Source of the DNA: Plasmopara viticola
Taxonomy: Eukaryota > Oomycota > Peronosporomycetes > Peronosporales > Peronosporaceae
DNA: 64,000 nt
NCBI GenBank assembly: GCA_001695595.3
Contig: MBPM02000049.1
Coordinates: 248,001-312,000 of the forward strand
Direction: 5' to 3'
The notes beneath the pieces are model-generated. The model had not been told where the DNA came from and did not search any database. It saw only the letters and a list, made by a program, of their open reading frames with translations. The translations under genes were made by a program, and so were the position numbers. Positions 22,105 through 34,390 of the stretch are shown piece by piece. Within the stretch, counting starts at the first letter, position 1; every line of letters begins with the position of its first letter.

Positions 22105-22461
22105 CTATGCATTGCGATAGCGTCCGGAAAATAAACATGCCGATTGGTTGTACATAGCTGCCGACTTGCAGTCAAGTGAACAAAAGCGCGTATAGCGACT
22201 AGTGCCGACCACAAAGCTGCGTGTGCACATGCCACATTGCTGCCAATCGGCGCTGTGCTCACTGAAAGCCTTCCGTCGGCCCTCAAATTCTTCGCGGCTT
22301 ACAACCATCGAGGCAAATGAGCTGCAGAGCTCCGAGCGGGTTGTCGAACGCTTACTGGCACCGGCAAGTGCCACTGGTTGCAGCTGCTCGGCCTCTTCCT
22401 GTTTCCTGTCGCTCAGACTGAACTTGCGTAAAAATTTTCGAGTCGAGTCACGTAGTCCCAT
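22105..22461 (-). CDS. Small protein with a FCS-type zinc motif
   Basis: A single exon of 118 residues. The N-terminal part is basic (MGLRDSTRKFLRKFSLSDRK) and hydrophilic. The C-terminal part has CGMCTRSF at ~75-82, then RFCSLDC at ~92-98. This Cys-x2-Cys ... FCS-x2-Cys pattern is shared by FCS-like, MYM-type and TRASH zinc-binding modules, which usually act as protein-protein contact sites. There is no signal peptide or membrane segment. The role is unknown. It is the last gene before a 27-kb gene-poor region and converges on the CHY/RING gene. The zinc motif supports reality. The family assignment is tentative. Confidence 0.62.
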   Translation of the reverse strand: MGLRDSTRKFLRKFSLSDRKQEEAEQLQPVALAGASKRSTTRSELCSSFASMVVSREEFEGRRKAFSEHSADWQQCGMCTRSFVVGTSRYTRFCSLDCKSAAMYNQSACLFSGRYRNA

Positions 22462-25400
22462 CGAGTCTGGTGCGGCTGATAAATTCGAAAGTGCTACATT
22501 AGAAGTGCTCGTCTCAAGGTAGGGCTTGACTTTCTGCTTGAATAGAAGGAAAGGGGCAACTGAGCCTTTCCAACTGGTCGATAGCTCGTGCAGAGTCTAT
22601 TGGGATCAGTCAAATCACGCACCTACAATATTTACCAAAGAAATGGCAGCTTTTCTGCCGTTACCAAGAGAAATTGTTGGAACATCTGGCAAACTTACTG
22701 TATGTATGGACGACTTTGCCATAATGAATACTTGACAAAATACAAACAGGCAACCTCTCACTGACAAGTTGCAATTACAACTCCGCTACGGTTGAAGCAG
22801 TGCCCAGTTATGTTGCGCCTTTTCAGGAAGCAATGAAGAAACAGCAAATCGTTCTACTGGCGAGCTGTTGTATGTCAGAAATGCGGCGGCATTAGGAGGG
22901 GTTGATTCTGTTCCAGCAAGATACTCGCATGCTTGACAAAGGGACAAAAAGTCACAGCATTCTTGCTAGATATATTATAAGGTTCGTGATTGTTATATTG
23001 ACTTTGCTGGCAGGCCCTCAGTTGAAAAAGGGTGTAGACGCTCTATACATATTTGTTGCAGGGATAAGTCTGTAATTAACTGAAACTTGAAGATGCGAAA
23101 ATAAATCGTCCTGATATTACCTAATTGCAGGATTGGTACGAAAAGACTGACACGGAATCACAATTACTAACAATGCTCGTTGCCTTGCATTGCATAGACT
23201 GTCTTGCGTGGATTGTTTCGAATAATATACTTCACAGAGGATGAAAGAAATATGCACTAGTTACGTGGAATTTATTGAGGTCAGAAACATAAACATATTG
23301 ATCACAAGCACGCTGCTAGGGTTTCGGTCTGGGATCTCAACACGGTTCTTCAGAAAGAATGCTGTGAGACTGAACACCATTTTTTGGAGCATACGAATAT
23401 TCTGCTGCTGTGTTGCTGTAGATAGTACTCTAATGTTAATAGTCACTGGCTAGTTTTAAGTAAGCTCCACTATGACAAGAGCAGTGTCGGGGACGTCCAT
23501 TCATAGTGCGCCTACTCAGTAAGCAATGAAGACGTAGTATATCATTTTGCCCGTAAGTTGTTAGGTGTCAGGAATGCGGATAGTTTTTACGTATCAATTA
23601 TGTTAAAGACGTCCATCTAGCAGCGAACAGTAGACTTGTCATATGCACTTACAATCTTGAATGAAGTGTTCACGAAAGATAAAATCTGCTATCTATTTGC
23701 TAAATAAGGCAACGCGTAGACCAAGTTTTCACTGATCCCACCAGACTGCACGAGCTATCAACCAGTTGAAAGGCTCGTGCGCATCTTTCCTTTTTTAGGG
23801 CAATCAAGGCACCGGCAACCAAAAAATCGATTGCATTTCAAGACCTACACTTCTAGTAAGTACTTTTTGGCGCAAAAATTTTGCTTCAAAAAGCTCGTGA
23901 GAGCCATCAAAGCGGCCCCTGCTTAATTGACCCGAAGGCCATTGCGATTTGTATTCAAAAGCAGCTCGGATTCAAAAGTAAGCTGTCGTTCTTTCGCGGC
24001 ATGTTGAGGTATGGTAGGATAGACCACTTTATCTAAATTTTTGTGTCATTTGAGCACATGATGAGACGCTTGAAAGCGACGTATTTTCGGCCAAAATCTG
24101 AGCTTCCGCCGCCTGGTTTGATATCATGCCTGAGAATAAATCTTGGAGTGACTCAAAAAGTGAGCAAACCGCACTTTCAGCTCACCAATGTTACACAACA
24201 CGTGGGTTTGAGTTGTCACATTTAGGCTCAATGAAAGCATGAAGGTCATAGTGCTGGAGTATAATGCTTAACTCTTGATCAAGTGCAAGCCATTTCCTTC
24301 GTCTCTTTGCGAGCTTTAATGCGTCGCCAAATGCACGCGCATAGTAACGATAAGGTCGTGCTTTAACAAGGCTTCTCTTGTCTCTGCCTTACGTGCACGT
24401 CCCACGAGGACTGAACTTTAATTTCGGGAAAGAAGGCATTTTTGAAGTCACACTGCATTTGTGTGGTCGTTTCATTGCTTTTTGACAAGCCTAGTACGAA
24501 ATTCTTCGCTTACCTGCCCGTTTCTAGCTCTGACGATGGCTTTTTGGACACCACATTTGAATAAAATATGTTCGAGATGGTTGGAAACCATAAAAAAACC
24601 GATCCAAGGCGCGAAGTACACTGCTCTTTAAGCTCGTTCAAGACAGTGTCTTAAAAAAAGATAAGTGCATATTATACAAGAAGGTTTTCACCTAAATAAC
24701 AAAATAACACTACCTGTGATGCATTTACGACCTTGAGCACAGTCAAGAATGCAACCGTTTTGGTTCGTTTGAGGCAGTAGCTCTGACATGTCTTCAGTTA
24801 GAGCCAATCTGCCATGATGCAATGACCATTAATTTTTCAATTACCCAGATTTTCTTGCCTGCTTGAGGACCGATCGTGTTGCATTCCTGTTTTCCACTAA
24901 GGGTACTATGCTACGCGATCTTGGAGGTGTTTCGCTACCCACTTGTTGAGATGTGCTTATTTTTGTCTTTCGGGCCTAGGTAACATATATTTACAGTGCA
25001 AAACACGATTTACACCTCGATGTCACATGTAGCCGCTCAAATTCCATGGCAACATACAATGCTGCACAGACCTCGCTAAGCGATCATATCCGGCAAGGCC
25101 AAAAAAGGCGCCTGTAACAAGGTTTTCGGGGGTTAAAAAGATGTTTTAAGCTAGGTTTATATTCTTTCTAGACGCTTCTAGAAGCAAGCGTAAGCCTTCA
25201 AAAAGGCCAAGTCGGTACTAAAGAGCCTTCTGTATTTATATGTCCGACTAATGCACAAAAGCTTTCACTTCAGCGCTGATACCCGAACGCCATACATCAC
25301 TTTAAGAAAAATCTAATTGAGCTAAAGATGCACAATTTTGCAATAGCGTAGGGCTTGTTGAAACAGGCACCTTTTAAGGCTTCTACGTATTTTTTTCGCG

Positions 25401-25908
25401 CTCCCCACGATGATGGACAGTATATGTCGCTGTAGTATGTCTGTGAACTCATCATCGTACTGCCGATGAACAACGTGCCATCCTTCTCGACTGCTCCATG
25501 TGCTAGGGGCATGCCGAAAGATTGCCGGTATTCTGAATCGAGCTTCTGCTTTCGACTGTTGCATCCTTATAGAAGCGCAACTTCAGTGAATGGTTACATT
25601 TCTGTCAGAGTTACCCTTGGAGCCACATCTTTTCGCAATGCGCTTTTGTTCGCGCTGTCTTACACCTTTATTGCTAGTGCCTTACAAATTAAATTCTCCG
25701 TGTGTCAAAGACATGTCGCGTTTGTCACTGAACGACTTTGCTGATATTCCTCCGCAAACTTCACAAGCGAAATGGCTTGAGTCGTACGCTGTTCCTTTTT
25801 TAAGTTTGACCTCCGCTTTTTTGCCGCTAGGCAAACAGTGGATTCGGCTTGTGACTGTTTTTTTTATTATTATTTAGCGAAATTTCTAGACGTATGTGAT
25901 GCTAATAG
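22462..25908. other. Gene-poor, decayed sequence
   Basis: About 3.4 kb with no open frame above 95 codons that looks coding, and no recognisable transposon domain. Short stretches around 23900-24600 translate into protein-like pieces broken by stops, which suggests very old, unidentified coding or transposon remains. No repeats or hairpins of note were seen. Confidence 0.5.
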
Positions 25909-26184
25909 TATTGTATTGTATTACGTTATCACGTTGCCAAGTTATGCACGTGCTGGGCTCAGTCTGGCTAGTCCACGGCATAGAGTGGTGTCCGCATACG
26001 TCGGGTCTCGTTCGGCAGTCAGTGCAGCCAGCACCGAGGTCGTGAGGGTCTTTCATTTTTTCGTTTAGCTCTGACTTGAGACTCGTTAGAGACCTGCAGA
26101 TGCCCGAGAGCACCTGTCCGAAGCGCGCGAGCATTTAGCCCCCGCGCTTAGAAGGAGGACGTCACTTAAACCTTTTCCGAAGCA
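25909..26184 (-). mobile_element. Retroposon family A, copy 1 (internally deleted)
   Basis: On minus it matches copies 2 (31224-31551) and 3 (38650-38982) along its length, including the gggggctaaatgctcgcgcgctt block, the gcccgccgaacgagacccgac-like block and a 3' tail of ATTAC/ATACA-type repeats. It lacks a 49-base internal block found in the other two, bounded by a shared CA. It is more diverged than copies 2 and 3, and no target-site duplication could be made out. The short open frame inside is shared by all copies and is not a gene. Confidence 0.8.
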
Positions 26185-28379
26185 AATATGGATTGTAATT
26201 ACAGCACTGGGAAACATGTATTTACGAGAGTTCTTTACAATTGCCGGAGCTTGACGGTAAAATGTGGGACTCTTTGCAACACCGACGAGTCTAGAAAGCC
26301 ATGGTACAATATACTTTATCAAAAAGACCCCTGCTATTTTCTTGCTATAATACTGGCTGAAAGAGGTGTCAAAGACACCCTCTTGCCACGATTTATAGCA
26401 ACACGGACGCGATGACGGCATACGAACATTGCACCGCCTGTGTTGTTATTGAGTAACGGTACGCCAAGAAGTCAGTTGAAGCATATGAGCCGTCAAAAGT
26501 CCTCAGGTTTCAGAAATAAGCATGTCTCTGTGCGGCTGATTAGAATCCTTGACAGCCATATCAGGTGCTTAATTACTTGGAAGGAGCAAAATCCGGAGAA
26601 TGAATTAATGTTTTGGGACTGAGTGATCGCTCATCAAAGCATCACGCGCATGACATGCATATCGTAGTCCAGGCCTTTGTCAATCAAATTAACGACTTGA
26701 GTTGAGCCTGAACGATTCAGTATACTTCATAGCAGACAGTTCGCTCACTGCTAGCAATGCAAATACGGACACTATTTGTAAACTAGCTTGAGATAAGGAG
26801 TGTTGAAAAATTGGACAAAGGGCTCTATATTGATGACAGCTTTGTTTGCTAAATGGGTTCAATCATGAGTAGCCTGCTGCAATGGGCCAATTTATAATCT
26901 AGTCTGCGTCCGGACATTTCATTCCACAAATAATGACTATGTTTGAAAACACATTCGTCGCCGTTCTCAGGGATATTAATAGATCACGGAGGGCTTAAAG
27001 TGTATTCAGAACTCTACTAGTGCGTAATCTACGGCAAGTAAAACTTTTTTATGAGCGAGGGCAGCTTCATTTGGCAGCCTTATCTCGTTGGACTGAGAAA
27101 AGCAATTTCTTTTAAATTCTTTCTTTAGTTTCATATCGCGTATCTGAGGGTATAGTAAGAAGCGTTACAGACGATGCTAATCGGCATTGTTCGTTCGGCA
27201 AAGCCAGAGCAAACACCTGGTGGAGTTTTCGGTTGATGCTAACAAATTTGGCTCTCCAAGCATTATTTAATTTTCTTAAGAACATAACAGTGACTTTGAG
27301 AGAGTTTCCTAGCCAGTGCTGTACTAGTGTATGTACCTGAGTAGTCTATTCAATCCACCAAATGCTCTCAATTTTGAAGTCAAATCGACTCTACTTTTGT
27401 GGATTTTTATAATATACCCCTCTGTCGCAAAGGCGCGATGACATAAGACTGGGTACTATATATGACCTAGACACCTTACCATACGTATAAGCCACGGACA
27501 AGTATTTTGTAAGAAAAAGTATAGGATCAAGCTTATTACGGCCGAAACAATCTTGCTGCCGAACGGCTAAACGTCGTTCGATATCCCTTGTGGCATCACT
27601 AATAACTTCTGTATCAAATCGCTGAGCTAAGATCGCCGAGAGGCTATCTGACTCCTTCGTTTGCACCTTAAATGAGCATCTGACAAATTCAGTGCATTGC
27701 ACAACGCAGACCCGAACATGATGTGCAGCGATACTTTTTTTCGTGAAATGGATGTCCGTGCGGGCTATAGCTAACCATAAGCATGACTTGGTGGTAATGA
27801 GAACAGGCAGTATGTGAAATATGCAAAGATTTTGATGCCATTTTTGCCTTTTTGAGAAAAAGGCGATAGACCTCTCACTGCTTTTGTGGTAGTGTTTATT
27901 ATCTTGTGATGCATTATCGTGGGTTGATCTGTTTTTCGCTTTTCAAGTTCTGTTGGTCGATCTCTGGATATTACATCCGAGAGTTCTCTCATGAGCAATA
28001 CAGCGAATTTTTGATACGCGTTGAGATTTGTGATCGAAGATGCAACGTACTCAACCTATACGACTTTATCAAGACGTTACTTTTGCGAATAAGATCTCTT
28101 ATCAATCACGAAGTCGTTCGCTACACGCAGGGACTAATTTCGTATTGAATCTTACTTCGGTTTTAGCAAAGAGTGGAACTCCGTTTCCCCGCATAAGGTA
28201 CTGTGTCTTACGGACTCCTGCTTCTCGCGAAATTTTGTTACCCGCAGCTGCTGGTACACCTGCAGTATATTACCACCAGCATTTGATGTTTTCTTTGCAC
28301 CGTACTAGTATCCCGTGCGTCCAATAAACGTAGTCTTTCACTGAAGAGGTCGTTTTGTCTATCGTCGCAAAAACGTAAA
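26185..28379. other. Gene-poor, decayed sequence
   Basis: No gene or intact element is recognised. A 103-codon frame on minus (27391-27702) and a 95-codon frame on plus (28040-28327) have no identifiable domain. They lie downstream, in the minus sense, of a gypsy protease relic and may be remains of the same element. Confidence 0.45.
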
Positions 28380-28900
28380 TACACTTAATGTCCCCCATAC
28401 CTAATTTCGATGTATAATTACTCGGGGAAGATGCTGTACGCGCAACGCCGCCAATATTTGTCTAATTTAGTTTCTACTGTACGAAACTTAGTGGCTGTTG
28501 TCTGCGTACTTTCCCGCAAATTTTAAACTAGACTCGTGCTTCTGTAGCCAAGGCATACCCAGAATATGTTTATGCTAAAGAGAAGTAATAATTTAGGCTG
28601 GTAAAGTCCTCAAGCTGCAGAGCAAGGTCTATTTTTGCTCAAGTGCCCCAGTGAAACAGAAATTGTTGCGGCCATGTCCTTATCTCTTAAAGCATCATTC
28701 AGCCTGTTCTAATTATCCGCAAATGCTCGAGACATGCAAATTTTTGCGGCGTGCCAAACTCTGTTTGGACTATAAATTGGTTCATATTTTCGTACAATTG
28801 CGTGCACAAGTCAGCTGTCCAGCATTGCTTATTTTTCCATCGAAAGGTTGAAGCTCTTGGTAGCAAACTTTTCGTGCTGTGTATCGGCCATATACTCATC
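28380..28900 (-). mobile_element. Ty3/gypsy gag-pol relic with aspartic-protease motif
   Basis: On minus, near 28570-28510, the translation contains ILGMPWLQKHESSLKFAGK. It is preceded by a piece like LALQLEDFTSLNYYF (about 28640-28590), the spacing seen at the C-terminal end of gypsy retropepsins (D-x-ILG-x-PWL-x-KH). Stops break it on both sides. No LTR was found. The relic is unlinked to the gypsy remains at 5750-7870. Confidence 0.55.
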
Positions 28901-31223
28901 GCAAGGATTTACTTCCTGTCCTATTTATGATCAGTGTTTGCTTGGGTCTATGAGTTGTCGACGACTCCATATTAATCACGGAGGCTCTATTCGTCAGCCT
29001 ATTTCTAAACAGACACGAAAAATGCTTTCTTGATTATTGTATTTGTTTTATGGATGATTATTGGATTGTCAACGTTTACACTGAATCTGATTCCTTGGAT
29101 TTTGCGACTTGGGGTCCGTGTGTAGGACGGTAAGCTACCAATCCACGGCATCGTGAAGGCACGAACCTATGTTTGAATGTATTTTATGTATATTGATTTA
29201 AAGGGCCTCTTTTGTTGTTGTTGGTCGCACTTAAAGAATTAGGTAAAAGGAATTAATGAGCTATATAGACCCGCGTAAGGACCTTAATTTACGGATTTGT
29301 TCATAAAGCTCACGCCTATCTTACTTGCAAAAAAGCTACGAAGGAAGTCAAGACCCGCTAAAGGAAAGGTTGCTTCTATCTGCTTCTTCCTGTAACATTT
29401 CAAAGACACACAGCTCAGGTATAACGGTTTCACGTGCGATTGCTCAGCGTTCATCTTGATCCGAACCTGCCAGTGCCTGTGCTGCATGAGCCAACGGCAT
29501 AGTTGTTGATCGTAGATCGCACACACTATGATGCGTTCAGATGATTGGCAGCAGGGAGGTCTTCAGATAAAAACATTGTGTATCCGCAAATCTTCTGAGC
29601 AGTACAAACTGCATGCCCGATAGATAAGGAAAGTGGTTCTATCCAGTCCATCATGACTTCTTTGCGAAATTTCTGGCCGGACAAGCGCGTGGGCGTAAAA
29701 TTGGCTTCAAATGCTGTTATGTGTGTGAAATGTTAGACAAAGGAGCTAGTAGAAAAAATACTAACTTCTGGTGAGTGACCGTCCGCCATACTCTGTTGAC
29801 AAGAAAGCCGCAATAGATTGCAATAATAAATAAAATTAATTGCAATACAATCTACGTTTCTGCCTGTATCTATAATTTTTCAAAAGCACATAATTGGAAA
29901 GGGACCACATAAGTTTTGATATCTTTCCAATTACCTCACTATGCGATTGGGTACAAAAATCGATGAGCTGCCAGTCGCCATCCCTTGATTTACATTAATT
30001 CTTTAGCTTCCACCTCAAAGCGCAAATCTAGTCTCCAATTTTGTAGTTGAAGCCCTTCTGATTGGACAATCGCGCTACATATTTGGCTTCGCTCCTTGTC
30101 AGCATGGTATTGATCATGTGAGTCACCCATCTAAGTGTAATGAAGGTAGCTGGAAGTACAACTACCTTCATTACACTTGATGCCTACATCGAATGAGTAT
30201 AATTTCTAGTAGTATCATGTATGAGGAGAATATGCTTCCGCATTTCCCGGTAGCTAGCTGGGCGATTAGATATGCGCTCGTCGGGCTCCACTATATTTAT
30301 TGTAAAGTCATTGGACTTCTTGCGGCCTTAAATGAACGGACCAAACGATACCACTACTCTGGGTTGTATGTATCCGTTCATGGCATTCGGAAGAGTAAGC
30401 CTATCTACTGATGTACATATCTTGAAGAGCGATTTTAAATGCCTCTTCCAACCTCAGATTTTGCAATACAGAAAAAGGTGTGCGAGGCGATGACGCCGTG
30501 GTCACCTTGACTGTGAAGTGGCAGCTCAGTATTGCTTACCGTCAATCAAAAATCAATCTTTAAACTCCGATTACCCTTGCTTTCAGAAAAAAATGCGTGA
30601 GCGCTATTAGACTTAAAAATTTGTGTAGAATATTGGTCTCAATTGTAGCTGTACGCGTTTTCAAAATCCAAAACACTCGGGTGAAGTAGCTTTGCAGATC
30701 ACTGCTCATCATTTGGACCGACATTTTTATTTAAGAGTGCGAATGCCACACGCACCTGATCGTTTGTGATCACGACCGGCCAAGTAGCCATTTTAACCTC
30801 GCTTGTCCAGAAGAGAAGGCTTGGGGTTTTCTATCTTCTCAAGGTGAAGACCTTTATTATACCTGTCGTGACATTACATAAGGCGCTGCCTCTGGAGCTA
30901 ATAAAGATTTGGTTGCTTGACCTGCAATTGCAGTCGCCATACCAAGTCCATACCTGAAAGTTTTTCGAGAAGTCATATTGCTCGTCCGACGGATGCGTGA
31001 AGGTGGTTCCAATCATCCCAAAACCTTCGCGAGGGTCCGCGAAGACATTTATTAGTTTGGGTAAGATTGACTACAAAGTGCTACCAGGTGTAGCAGCACA
31101 TTGCACAGAGGAGGCTTGCATCGATTTTTTGGTGGCTTTAAAAGGGATTCGACATTTTTTATAAATTGCACTTTTAAGATGCATATTTATTAAATTAGCT
31201 TTTCGTGTACCAATAATTCTGTT
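28901..31223. other. Gene-poor, decayed sequence with one strong hairpin
   Basis: No gene is recognised in 2.3 kb. Open frames are all under about 85 codons without known domains. The only clear structure is the 17-bp inverted repeat at 30133-30178, listed separately. Confidence 0.5.
30133..30178. repeat. Perfect 17-bp inverted repeat with 12-nt loop
   Basis: The left arm AAGTGTAATGAAGGTAG (30133-30149) and right arm CTACCTTCATTACACTT (30162-30178) are exact reverse complements, with a 12-base loop. There is no T-run after it and no gene nearby, so it is not an obvious terminator. It may be a fold-back relic, a template-switch scar or a small hairpin RNA source. Confidence 0.9.
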
Positions 31224-31551
31224 AGCTTGGAAAAGGTTGGAGTGACGCCCTCCTTCCAAGCGCGGGGGCTAAATGCTCGCGCGCTTTGGAAAGGTGCTCT
31301 CGGGCATCTGCAGGTCTCTAACGAGTCTCACCCTCGACGCGACGGTCTCCAGCACCGGGCGTCACCTGGGCTCTTACCAAGTCAGAGCTAAGCAAAATAG
31401 TGGAAGACCCTCACGACCTCGGTGCTGGCTGCACTGCCCGCCGAACGAGACTCGACGTATGCGGACACCACCCTATGCCGTGGACTAGCCAGACTGAGCC
31501 TAGCACGTGCATAACTTGGCAACGCGATAACGTAATACATTACATTACATT
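31224..31551 (+). mobile_element. Retroposon family A, copy 2, with 12-bp target-site duplication
   Basis: A full-length copy of about 328 bases, starting AGCTTGGAAAAGG and ending in a short ATTAC/ACATT repeat tail. It is flanked by a perfect 12-base direct repeat AATAATTCTGTT (31212-31223 and 31552-31563). The first ~35 bases can fold, since GCTTGGAA pairs with TTCCAAGC. There are no terminal inverted repeats and no protein domain. A simple-repeat 3' tail plus target duplication indicates insertion by target-primed reverse transcription, so it is a SINE-like or 5'-truncated LINE-like element. No clear pol III boxes were found. Confidence 0.85.
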
Positions 31552-31563
31552 AATAATTCTGTT

Positions 31564-33785
31564 TATGCACAAACTTTATCTTTACATCTCGACTATTTTC
31601 AGCCTAATCTAGCTTTAATCCCCCAAAGAGGCATAATTAGCTTTGATTAGTGTGAATGTCCATTGTGCTTAGCAAAGCCACAACATCATGCGAAACCTGC
31701 ATCAGCACTTAAATTAGACGACCAACTACCAGTACGCTAGACGATGCAAATCGAAAGCTGACCGAATGGAATCTGACAGAATTGTTCGTTGGCAAAACTA
31801 ATTCAATAGAATTTAAGATACTATTTTTAAGCGCTTGTGTTTGTCTTGCACTGGAACTTGGATCAGTTGAACAAGATCTTGCGGCTACAAACAAAAACAA
31901 CTTCGAAACTTTAAAGCCGTTCGAGACTCGGCACTTCAGCGCGCGTTCGGCAGGTTCATGTGCGTGGTTTTGTGAACGACGGGCTGGGCTAGCTCATAAT
32001 GCACCAAGGTGACGTGGCGGCCTGTCTTCGTCAATGTTGAGGAGGATGTACAGGTGCAATTAAGCGGTAAATAAGCAAAAGAAGCGTAACGAGGCTCTAT
32101 GCTGATGAAATGATAATTTATTTGCCTTTAGTGTCATACTGTAGTCTTGAAGACGGCGTAGTACACGAGTCTGAAATACTACCACGACTTGATCTATCTT
32201 GTGGAGCAGATGCGCACCTCAACTTCACACCACACAACGTGCTTTCGGCGGCGAATACCGGGACTTCGTAGATAGACCAAAGAAGTTACAATTTCTACAT
32301 TGACACACTCTATTCTAAAAGGATTTCGTTAGTAAGCTCTACATTATTATCACTTGTTGAGGCCCCAAAAAGGCCGACATTCCTTTCTCATGTCTGACCT
32401 GATTACTTCGGGTCGCAAAGTGTTGGTCAAGAACGTTGACGTGGCTGACATTACTAGTGGCGACAACTCGCAAAGATTGCCAATACATCAAACCGATCTT
32501 TTGTAGTTATAGCTGACGATCCGTTAAAGAGGGTGTCGAAAATGTTGGCTCCTGATGCACTACTAGAACCCTGTCGGAGTTTGTTCAAGTTAAAAGATTG
32601 ATGGACTTTGGAAAATATGGAATTGCCTGCTTAAATGGTACACGAATTAAGCTGGTTTTGCAATCAAAATGGTGTTGGCACGAGTACTGTCTAAAAAAAA
32701 ACGCGCGAAGTGCTAGAAGGTCGACTAGAGCTACTTAAATTTGTGGTGCGCGCTGCGGTATCCAAAGCGGTGTACTTATTTTTAAAAAATACTGGACATC
32801 GGCTTGGATTGTCAATAGCGAGAACACAAAACATATCTCGCAGCAAGCGGTTAAAAAAAAGGATCGATTAAAAAGCAAGTATGAAACGAAAACTCCCTCA
32901 AATTAAGTTTTATCACAGCGATGCAGCCATTCCTCGCGGAGTATAGAAAATCTAGAGATAGTAATGGTTGTAGGGGACGATCAATTCTCTGGCGCCACTC
33001 TGCAACACTTTATTGAACGCGCACCCTTTCATTGCAGATTAATATAACATTCAGTACAAAACATTCAGTAGAGCCAAAGGATTACCAAAACGGGTCATGT
33101 GCTTTCTAAAGGTCAGACCATTCGTCTAATAGGCGCATGACAATGTAAGAAATTAGATTTCTCGAATCGACAACGCAATTATATTCACATTTCGCAGGGT
33201 TTATTCGAAGCGTGCGTACATAATACTATATCCACATTTCGCAGGGTTCGTTCGAAGCGTGCGTACATAAAACGAGCTAATTTGTAAGGACCACTGCAGA
33301 AATGGTACTTTTTACGTATTTAAACACCAAGTTAACGACATTTTGATTGAGTTGTCCAAATCATTAAAAGTACTTGATGCATGTCGCAAGATATCGACAA
33401 TTTTCACACTCTTGCGACGCTAGATTTGAGCGATTTCAGACGTTAACCTTGTTGGGATTTCGTTCGTACGTCCTCAGCACTTTGACTTGGTGTGTTGGGA
33501 ACTCAATCCGTCGACTGGATATTACCACAGAAAGTGGGCCTATTCCATAGACCTTTATTTTCAAGTTCGGCTACTTGGCTTTTGTGTAGCTCAATAATAG
33601 TACGAATTCGCTCGAACACTGAGGTAAATTTACGTATTTTTCTTGATAAGTGTTTGCTAATTTCGCCAAAGGCAGTCGCTTCTGACAAGTGAAAAGCTGT
33701 TACCTTGTCATGCGCCTACCACACGCGTGGTCCGACTTCTGACGAGCATATTGCCCTTTTTAGAAGCTGAAGGCATACTGAATGT
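31564..33785. other. Gene-poor, decayed sequence
   Basis: About 2.2 kb with no recognisable gene. Open frames are under 80 codons. It includes the 47-bp tandem duplication at 33182-33276. Otherwise AT-rich sequence without visible structure. Confidence 0.5.
33182..33276. repeat. Direct tandem duplication of ~47 bp
   Basis: Two adjacent copies share cacatttcgcaggg, ttcgaagcgtgcgtacata and the bases around them, with starts 47 bases apart (33186 and 33233) and only about three differences. It is a young local duplication in non-coding DNA. Confidence 0.85.
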
Positions 33786-34390
33786 CCGTTGACCTGCAAA
33801 AAGGGCACAAGTGCAATGGATATCTGCGGAGGGGCGCCTGATTTCGATCACCCGTTGGCATGTACATGCCTTGTCGCTTGTACAACTGACTCAGTGCATT
33901 TGTGCACATGTTGGCCACAATGCCACAAGCTGAGTATTGGTGCAAGCCTTGGGTGCTGGGACTTTCTTTTTCGCAATAGAGCTTACAGGCAGTTGCGGTT
34001 TCGATTCCCTACACCATCGGACCCAGCAAATGTTGAAGTTCGTTGGGTTTGCTTGATCGTTGTGTTCTGTTGTGCGTGACATGGATTTCGGTAAGGTTGA
34101 AATAGTCAGTGTCCACTATAGCACCTCAGTGCAAGATCCCCCACCTGAATTTCTGGATATAAATTTTGGTTTAATGCACCATCTGTTCCAACAAATCGAT
34201 AAAATGAGCAATCCCCAGCCTAAGATCAGCAATTGCTACCTCCGTTATCGGGTGTGAGCCCGGGCACGTAATTGTACTGCACGACGAGATGTTGGGCACC
34301 GAAAGATTGTCGTGCAGTACGATTACTGTCGACTGTGCCAGCTGGTGTCGCGTTAAGTCTGAGCGCGGGTCGGAGGAATTGACTTAACGG
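33786..34390 (+). pseudogene. Polygalacturonase pseudogene 1 (upstream region and N-terminal part)
   Basis: The stretch matches the upstream region and start of the polygalacturonase at 35532-36689. Shared blocks are the ctgcaaaaagg/cacaa block (33794), gagtattggtgcaagccttgg (33930), gtgcaagatcccccacctg (34131), cgggcacgta (34261), gtcgtgcagtacgatta (34309) and cagctggtgtc...ctgagcgcgg (34338-34372). The start codon region and most of the N-terminal coding part are scrambled, and homology stops near 34390, so the catalytic part is missing. A short inverted copy of its own sequence (34271-34290) is inserted just before the matching direct segment. It has no coding capacity. Confidence 0.8.

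Noticed and set aside
22105..22461. RXLR-type effector
   Set aside because: The basic N-terminus lacks a signal peptide and a proper RXLR-EER pair. The zinc cysteines fit an intracellular protein better.
34008..34020. TTCGATTCC, B-box-like
   Set aside because: It lies in the duplicated upstream region of the polygalacturonase, and the other copies do not keep it. No tRNA fold.
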